DNA of 64,000 nucleotides from Thalassobacillus devorans (GTDB lineage: Bacteria; Bacillota; Bacilli; Bacillales; Halobacillaceae). The position numbers and the translations under genes are program-made. This document shows positions 59,086 through 64,000 of the stretch, piece after piece. Numbering within the stretch: the stretch's first letter is position 1; each line of letters opens with the position of its first letter. The stretch covers positions 248,001-312,000 of the forward strand of contig NZ_JAASRY010000003.1 of NCBI RefSeq assembly GCF_011761345.1, read 5' to 3'. Under the pieces are notes generated by a model. It saw nothing but the letters and a program-made list of their open reading frames with translations. It made no database searches and was not told where the DNA came from.

Positions 59086-60606
59086 TTAGTAAAATCCAAG
59101 TTTCTGCGGGCTATAGCTGACCAGCAAGTTCTTTGTTTGTTGATAATGAGACAGCATCATCTTATGGTTTTCGCGTCCGACACCAGACATCTTGTAACCG
59201 CCGAATGCCGCATGTGCTGGATAGGCGTGGTAGCAGTTTGTCCACACGCGCCCAGCCTCGATACCACGACCGAATCGGTAGGCAGTATTGATGTCTCTCG
59301 ACCATACCCCTGCTCCCAGACCATAAAGTGTATCGTTGGCAATTTCCATCGCTTCCTCATGGTCTTTGAACGTAGTAACTGAAAGGACCGGTCCGAAAAT
59401 TTCCTCCTGGAAAACCCGCATCTTATTATTCCCTTTAAATACGGTCGGCTGAATGTAATACCCCTCAGACAGATCTCCTTCAAGCTTATTACGCTCACCT
59501 CCAATCAGGCATTCAGCACCTTCTTCTTTACCAATTTGAAGATAAGATTGAATTTTTTCCATTTGTTCCGATGAAGCCTGGGCTCCCATCGCTACTTCCG
59601 GATCCAGCGGGTTACCGATTTTAATTTGTTTGATTCGTTCGAGCGCACGCTCCATGAACTCATCGTAAATGGATTCCTGAATCAAGGCACGGGAAGGGCA
59701 GGTACAGACTTCTCCCTGGTTAAGAGCGAACATGACCAGACCTTCAATCGCTTTATCAAAGAAATCATCATCTTTTTGCATAATATCCTCGAAGAAAATG
59801 TTCGGTGATTTTCCTCCAAGTTCAAGCGTAACAGGAATGATGTTTTGCGACGCATATTGCATAATCATACGACCTGTAGTCGTTTCTCCTGTAAATGCTA
59901 CTTTATTAATTCGTGGGTTGGAGGCGAGTGGCTTACCAGCTTCCAGACCAAAACCGTTCACAATATTTACAACACCAGGTGGAAGCAGGTCTTCAATCAT
60001 TTCAAAGAAATAAAGAATAGACACCGGTGTTTGCTCTGCCGGTTTAAGAACAACGGCATTCCCGGCTGCCAGAGCAGGGGCAAGCTTCCACGTTGCCATC
60101 AGTAATGGGAAGTTCCAAGGGATGATTTGTCCGACAACACCAAGAGGCTCATTGAAATGATAAGCAACAGTGTCTCCGTCAATTTCACCAATTGTTCCTT
60201 CCTGAGAACGAATGACAGAAGCAAAATAACGGAAATGATCCACGGCAAGCGGAATATCGGCATTCAATGTTTCACGTACCGCTTTTCCATTTTCCCATGT
60301 TTCCGCTACCGCAAGCTTTTCAAGGTTTTCTTCCATGCGATCCGCGATGCGGTTCAAAATAAGGGAGCGTTCGGTTACAGAGGTCTTACCCCAGGATTCC
60401 TTGGCTTCATGCGCGGCATCCAGTGCAAGTTCTACATCTTCTTCCGTCGATCTCGCTACTTCGCAGAATGATTTGCCGGTCACCGGTGTGACATTTTCGA
60501 AGTATTGCCCTTTGACTGGAGGCGTCCATTTTCCACCTATGTAATTATCATACCTCTTTTTAAATTCAACAATTGATCCTTCAGTATTCGGAAATGCATA
60601 AACCAT
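59086..60606 (-). CDS. NAD-dependent aldehyde dehydrogenase (acetaldehyde-type)
   Basis: 506 residues from the ATG at 60606 after GGAGGA. Motifs: [41 protein letters not shown] with the general-base Glu, and the nucleophile in [11 protein letters not shown]. The [26 protein letters not shown]-terminus is typical of ExaC/AcoD-type enzymes that oxidise acetaldehyde from acetoin or ethanol. It is followed by its usual DUF779 partner. A cre-like site lies between promoter and start, suggesting catabolite control. Confidence 0.9.
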   Translation of the reverse strand: MVYAFPNTEGSIVEFKKRYDNYIGGKWTPPVKGQYFENVTPVTGKSFCEVARSTEEDVELALDAAHEAKESWGKTSVTERSLILNRIADRMEENLEKLAVAETWENGKAVRETLNADIPLAVDHFRYFASVIRSQEGTIGEIDGDTVAYHFNEPLGVVGQIIPWNFPLLMATWKLAPALAAGNAVVLKPAEQTPVSILYFFEMIEDLLPPGVVNIVNGFGLEAGKPLASNPRINKVAFTGETTTGRMIMQYASQNIIPVTLELGGKSPNIFFEDIMQKDDDFFDKAIEGLVMFALNQGEVCTCPSRALIQESIYDEFMERALERIKQIKIGNPLDPEVAMGAQASSEQMEKIQSYLQIGKEEGAECLIGGERNKLEGDLSEGYYIQPTVFKGNNKMRVFQEEIFGPVLSVTTFKDHEEAMEIANDTLYGLGAGVWSRDINTAYRFGRGIEAGRVWTNCYHAYPAHAAFGGYKMSGVGRENHKMMLSHYQQTKNLLVSYSPQKLGFY

Positions 60607-60637
60607 TTTTGATTCCTCCATTTCACTTTTCTATATT

Positions 60638-60716
60638 TGCAACCGCTTACAAAATAAAGCACTAAACTTGTCACTTAGTGTACAACGAGATTACCATTTT
60701 ATCAGAATATTGTCAA
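60638..60716 (-). promoter_or_regulatory. Promoter and cre-like site of the aldehyde dehydrogenase gene
   Basis: Minus-strand TTGACA (60711-60716), 17 bases, TAATCT (60688-60693). At 60638-60651 lies TGTAAGCGGTTGCA, one mismatch from the cre consensus, about 30-45 bases into the transcript, where CcpA can act as a roadblock. CACTTAGTG (60672-60680) near the start point is a small palindrome. Confidence 0.55.
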
Positions 60717-60756
60717 TTATTTGTATTGATTGTTAAAACTATACGCAGTAATAAAA

Positions 60757-60778
60757 CCCTCCAAATTCTGGAGGGCTC
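60757..60778 (-). terminator. Terminator of the M4 protease gene
   Basis: CCCTCCA aattc TGGAGGG with TTTTATT following on the minus strand. Confidence 0.75.
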
Positions 60779-60797
60779 CGGGGTAGTTATCCTTGAA

Positions 60798-62471
60798 CTA
60801 TTCTGTAATACCTACCTGGTTCAATCCGTCTTCTGTAGCAAGTGCTTCTTCACTGGATTCGCCATATAGATCAACTGCAGATTGGATCAAAGCCTGTCTG
60901 GCCTGACTGAAGTTAGTATCAGGGGTAAAGTAGACAGTCAGTGCCCGGTAATAGATTTGTCCAAGTTTTTCCTTTCCGATCTGCCCGCCTGTAAGGTAGG
61001 CGGCATGGTTGATGATCGATGAATTAATATGGACACCGCCATTATCAAGATTAAGCGGAAGGTCATAATATTCGTCCATATGAGAAGGGTACATGCCACT
61101 GCCATCACCATATGGCACATAATCCGCACCTACAGGATATTTACTCGGATCACTCAGGCTGCGGAGAGAGGTTCTGCCAGATTCCTTGGCAGGATCAGCC
61201 ATGATATCCTCACCGACTTCCCAATCGTCTTCATCTACAAGTGCTCCGAATATATCTGCGAAGGCTTCATTCAAAGCTCCAGACTGGTTTCGGTATTTAA
61301 GGCCGCCAGAGTGAGTGATGACCCCGTGCGTCATTTCATGGGCTGCCACATCAAGGCCGGCTGAAAGTGGAATGAAGAATTCTCCGTCCCCATCGCCATA
61401 AGTCATCTCACGTCCATTCCAGAAGGCATTATTATAATCTTCACCAAAATGGACCTTGGATACGATGGCCATTCCTTCTCCATCAATCGAATTACGGTCA
61501 TGTTCTTCTAAGTAGTATTCATATACTTTTTCGGAATTATAGTGGGCATCAACAGCAGGGCGGTCGTAGTCATCCTTCCAGGCACTGCCTATTTTTGAAT
61601 GCACTTCACCAGTGCCTCCCCACTGGTTTGCCAGATCATAGGTATGGATGCCATCTAAATTATTATGAGAGTAATCACTAAGGTAAAACTTTGTACCTTC
61701 TCTATTCTTTTCATTCTTATGAGAGACATGTAGTTTGCGGTGATCATCAAGGACACCTAAACCTGATCCCTCAGCTGGCAGGAAACCGTCGGCATGCATC
61801 AAGGCGTTGTATTGATCGATTACTTCATTAGTCTGTGCATTCACATATACAAACCAATTCCCGGGTTTTTCACCCATAAAATTGACATTTACTTTATAGG
61901 CGAGATAGCTATCCCCTTCGAAAGGATAGACAACCAGCTCACTTGTTGGCTGATATTCCAGCTTTTTAGGGGCTTTCACCGCTTGCTTAGCCGCAGCTAA
62001 CGCTAGAGATTGTGTGATAGAAGGGTCGGTATCCATTTCAGCCTTATCTACAACCGTATTGAACTCACCGTTTACAGCAGTTACGCCATTATTCTCGTTA
62101 AAATGGACAATCACTTCACTCCCTTCTACAGGGATGCCATTTTTGCTCTGCTGCAAACGGACATGTGTCATGCCCAGCTCATCTTTTTCGGTCTTTTTTT
62201 CCAACAAGCTGGCTTTCGGGTTTTTGATTTTATATTTATTTGTATTCTTTTCTAAATGATCAAGCGCTGCAGCTGCATTGCTGGCGTGCTGCTTTTCAGC
62301 CTGCTTTTCGATTACGAACATAGGCTTGTTTCCATTATCAAGGCCATGTTTTTGTGCGATAGCCTCTGTTGAAACATTCGTATGTACAGCTTCGGCAGGG
62401 AGTGGGGCAAACGTCCCGGCGAGCATGGCCGTTGATAACACGACTGCTGGTAATAAACGTTTTTTCTTCAA
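60798..62471 (-). CDS. Thermolysin-type (M4) secreted neutral metalloprotease
   Basis: 557 residues in pre-pro form. Signal peptide KKKRLLPAVVLSTAMLAGTFA ending near PAEA, then a propeptide with FTP and PepSY regions (about 60-225) and the mature peptidase. Zinc site H378-E-M-T-H382 (DVAAHEMTHGVITHSGGL) with the third ligand in NEAFADIFG. The late HINSSIINHAAYL segment holds the transition-state histidine region. Bacillolysin-like exoprotease that degrades extracellular protein. Single gene with a strong minus-strand terminator. Confidence 0.95.
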   Translation of the reverse strand: MKKKRLLPAVVLSTAMLAGTFAPLPAEAVHTNVSTEAIAQKHGLDNGNKPMFVIEKQAEKQHASNAAAALDHLEKNTNKYKIKNPKASLLEKKTEKDELGMTHVRLQQSKNGIPVEGSEVIVHFNENNGVTAVNGEFNTVVDKAEMDTDPSITQSLALAAAKQAVKAPKKLEYQPTSELVVYPFEGDSYLAYKVNVNFMGEKPGNWFVYVNAQTNEVIDQYNALMHADGFLPAEGSGLGVLDDHRKLHVSHKNEKNREGTKFYLSDYSHNNLDGIHTYDLANQWGGTGEVHSKIGSAWKDDYDRPAVDAHYNSEKVYEYYLEEHDRNSIDGEGMAIVSKVHFGEDYNNAFWNGREMTYGDGDGEFFIPLSAGLDVAAHEMTHGVITHSGGLKYRNQSGALNEAFADIFGALVDEDDWEVGEDIMADPAKESGRTSLRSLSDPSKYPVGADYVPYGDGSGMYPSHMDEYYDLPLNLDNGGVHINSSIINHAAYLTGGQIGKEKLGQIYYRALTVYFTPDTNFSQARQALIQSAVDLYGESSEEALATEDGLNQVGITE

Positions 62472-62581
62472 AAAAATTCCTCCTCGAATGGTTTGATACC
62501 CATTATAAAAGAGAGGAGACAGAAAAGTCAGAATATTACGTACTATTTTTTTAGTTCAAAAGTTCTGTTTCTATTAATCTA

Positions 62582-63517
62582 CTAGCCAAAGCATAATTCC
62601 TGGTAGTTACACCGTGCGCACTTATGGTCTTCCTGGTATTTCGGAAACTGATCGATGGATAAGGGTTCGTTTTTTTCTACATCGGCAAGGTAATGGGACA
62701 TTTCCTGGATGCTCATTCCGAACAGGTTCTGCACGTTTATCAAATCCGTAGCATTCAAAGCATGTTCTTTATGGTAGCCTTCCAGCAAATATTCATTTCT
62801 GATAACGATTTTATCTAAGGAATCTATCTGATACCTTTGCTTCAGGTAAAGGGCATATAAAGCCAGCTGATTGCGGTCTTCTGCTGATGCTTTCCCTGTC
62901 TTCCAATCGACGATCACCCATTTATCCTGGTTAATGTCTCGGTAGACAAGGTCCATAACGATATAGATTTTCACATCACCAATCATCATATAGCGAAAGT
63001 CCTCAGAGGCGACAAAGCGAATATTTTCCGGTGTCTGGATATCCTGAAACGTTTGGCTCTTGAGAAAGTTATTCATCGCTGTGCCCAGACGCGACTGGAT
63101 CTTAGCTGTTTTGTTGGGAGGGAGCTTATCCTGCTGGCTATAGTAGATTTCATGCAGCATTGTATAATGCTTCGGCTTGTCATGCCAAAGGTGCTCCCGT
63201 CGAGTCGAGTCAATGAATCCCTGATTCAATTGCTGCCTGATCCGGTCAACCAGCTTTTGCTCGGATGGGATTTGCCTTGTCTTTAAGAAATGCTGGATTA
63301 CTTGATAGATGGTATCGTGGACAATACTTCCGAAGAGCATTTCCAGATTGGTCAGCTTTTTTAGACGGTAGGTATGACGTGCGAGGGAATCTGCGTCACG
63401 AAGCCATCCATTATGAGAAACGTAATAGTCGTAACCATATTTTCTCGGACATTCCATCAGTGTTTTGTGACGGGAAATCGACCATGATAATTCCGGATGG
63501 GGTTTGACTTCAAACAT
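62582..63517 (-). CDS. RecB-like PD-(D/E)xK nuclease with C-terminal Fe-S cysteines
   Basis: 311 residues from the ATG at 63517 after CGGAGTGA. Catalytic core: LFGSIVHDTIYQVI (His motif), VMDLVYRD (Asp) and WVIVDWKTGKASAED (D-x-K) with QLALYALYL (motif IV). An N-terminal MECPRKYGYDYY Cys and a C-terminal CARCNYQELCFG supply four cysteines, as in AddB/Cas4-type iron-sulfur nucleases. It is a stand-alone nuclease domain without helicase and with no CRISPR array nearby. Probably DNA end processing or repair. Confidence 0.85.
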   Translation of the reverse strand: MFEVKPHPELSWSISRHKTLMECPRKYGYDYYVSHNGWLRDADSLARHTYRLKKLTNLEMLFGSIVHDTIYQVIQHFLKTRQIPSEQKLVDRIRQQLNQGFIDSTRREHLWHDKPKHYTMLHEIYYSQQDKLPPNKTAKIQSRLGTAMNNFLKSQTFQDIQTPENIRFVASEDFRYMMIGDVKIYIVMDLVYRDINQDKWVIVDWKTGKASAEDRNQLALYALYLKQRYQIDSLDKIVIRNEYLLEGYHKEHALNATDLINVQNLFGMSIQEMSHYLADVEKNEPLSIDQFPKYQEDHKCARCNYQELCFG

Positions 63518-63549
63518 ATAATCACTCCGAATATGTAATGAGAGGGGCA

Positions 63550-63736
63550 CAAAAGGCCCTCTTTAGCGCATCAACGGCATGATGACAATATATACTCCTG
63601 CCAGGAGTATTCCGATGGTACCTGGTCATATTGGTGGGATTTTCGGCTTGCCACCGTTATTCCCCTTTTGACCATCATCGGATTTGGAAATTTGTCAGGA
63701 GCTCTGGTAACAATGTTTCTTGATTTCTTTGCTCAA
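63550..63736. other. Gap without a supportable gene; decayed small membrane protein suspected
   Basis: On the minus strand one frame reads SDDGQKGNNGGKPKIPPI, a TGA, then PGTIGILLAGVYIVIMPLMR and a stop. This looks like a small one-helix membrane protein interrupted by a stop codon and lacking a visible start. Nothing on the plus strand has a start signal. Confidence 0.3.
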
Positions 63737-63785
63737 GAAAAAACCCTCCTCGTTATATACCTATAATGGTATATCGGAAGAGGGG
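63737..63785 (-). terminator. Terminator of the bacilliredoxin gene
   Basis: CCCTC...ATATACC pairs with GGTATAT...GAGGG; on the minus strand the hairpin is followed by TTTTTTC. Confidence 0.75.
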
Positions 63786-63817
63786 GCTTGTCAATTTGTA
63801 TAGCTGCGAATACTTGT

Positions 63818-64000
63818 TTAACAATGGTTGTCGTAAGCGTTGGTAAGGTTATCTACGATTTCTTCAACTTCAAAGTCTTCAATATCCTCACGTGGAATGA
63901 AATGAACGACTTTGCCATCTTTCATCAGTGCCATGGAGGGAGAAGAAGGTTCTAACCCTTCAAAGTGTTCACGCATACGAGCTGTTGCTTCACGATCCTG
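63818..64000 (-). CDS. Bacilliredoxin BrxA/BrxB family (C-terminal part)
   Basis: The last 60 residues of a protein that continues beyond the right edge. QDREATARMREHFEGLEPSSPSMALMKDGKVVHFIPREDIE and the NLTNAYDNHC end match YphP/YqiW (BrxA/BrxB). These thioredoxin-like proteins remove bacillithiol from S-bacillithiolated proteins. The CGC active site would be further upstream, outside the window. Confidence 0.9.
   Translation of the reverse strand, partial: QDREATARMREHFEGLEPSSPSMALMKDGKVVHFIPREDIEDFEVEEIVDNLTNAYDNHC

Noticed and set aside
63600-63770. Plus-strand frame with a hydrophobic segment (VIPLLTIIGFGNLSG)
   Set aside because: No start signal, and it runs into the bacilliredoxin terminator.

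Overview
The window looks like chromosome of a low-GC, endospore-forming Bacillaceae. It carries a Spo0E-type phosphatase, an H-type small acid-soluble spore protein, a PAS sporulation-type kinase, SigL (sigma-54), bacilliredoxin and HutP. Gene content and mildly acidic proteins suggest a moderately halophilic genus such as Halobacillus, Thalassobacillus or Virgibacillus; this placement is inference. There are no rRNA or tRNA genes, no CRISPR array, no intact IS and no prophage block.

Layout, 1-21 kb: a partial flavin monooxygenase; two YdcZ-type transporters around a Crp/Fnr regulator; bdbC-bdbD; a thiamine salvage locus with two TPP riboswitches (thiW, then tenA-thiD-thiM-thiE); sigL; a secreted X-Pro peptidase; hemerythrin; a formate dehydrogenase operon; a DNA glycosylase; a DUF421 protein; and an asymmetric heterodimeric ABC exporter. 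21-30 kb is AT-richer accessory sequence: a Gfo/Idh/MocA dehydrogenase, a complete actin-type partition cassette (centromere-like repeats, ParM, ParR) followed by a membrane protein of unknown function, a thioredoxin-reductase-like flavoprotein, a truncated aldo/keto reductase, an HTH protein fused to a degenerate F1-ATPase beta subunit, and a 25-residue holin-like toxin.

30-38 kb is one catabolic block for aminobenzoyl-glutamate-like or other N-acyl/N-carbamoyl amino acids: AbgT-type transporter, regulator and three M20 amidohydrolases, with a palindrome-flanked promoter. 38-50 kb holds a CrtC-like protein, an M14 carboxypeptidase, pabA with a pabB-pabC fusion, an N-acetylglucosamine PTS, an MFS/TrmB pair, a HIT protein and a divergent RsbR paralogue. 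50-56 kb has an AimR-like peptide receptor with its own exported propeptide gene, an MtnE-like aminotransferase, a sensor kinase and sspH. 56-64 kb has hutP-hutH without the rest of the hut operon, DUF779 plus aldehyde dehydrogenase, a thermolysin-type protease, a RecB-like nuclease and the end of a bacilliredoxin gene.

The most novel-looking items are the HTH/F1-beta hybrid with its palindromic operator (28.4-29.6 kb), the orphan arbitrium-like receptor/peptide pair (51.5-52.7 kb) and the chromosomal parMRC-like cassette (22.6-24.8 kb). Intergenic regions also carry two copies of a long-hairpin repeat, a 184-bp inverted-repeat element and a 21-nt tandem array.
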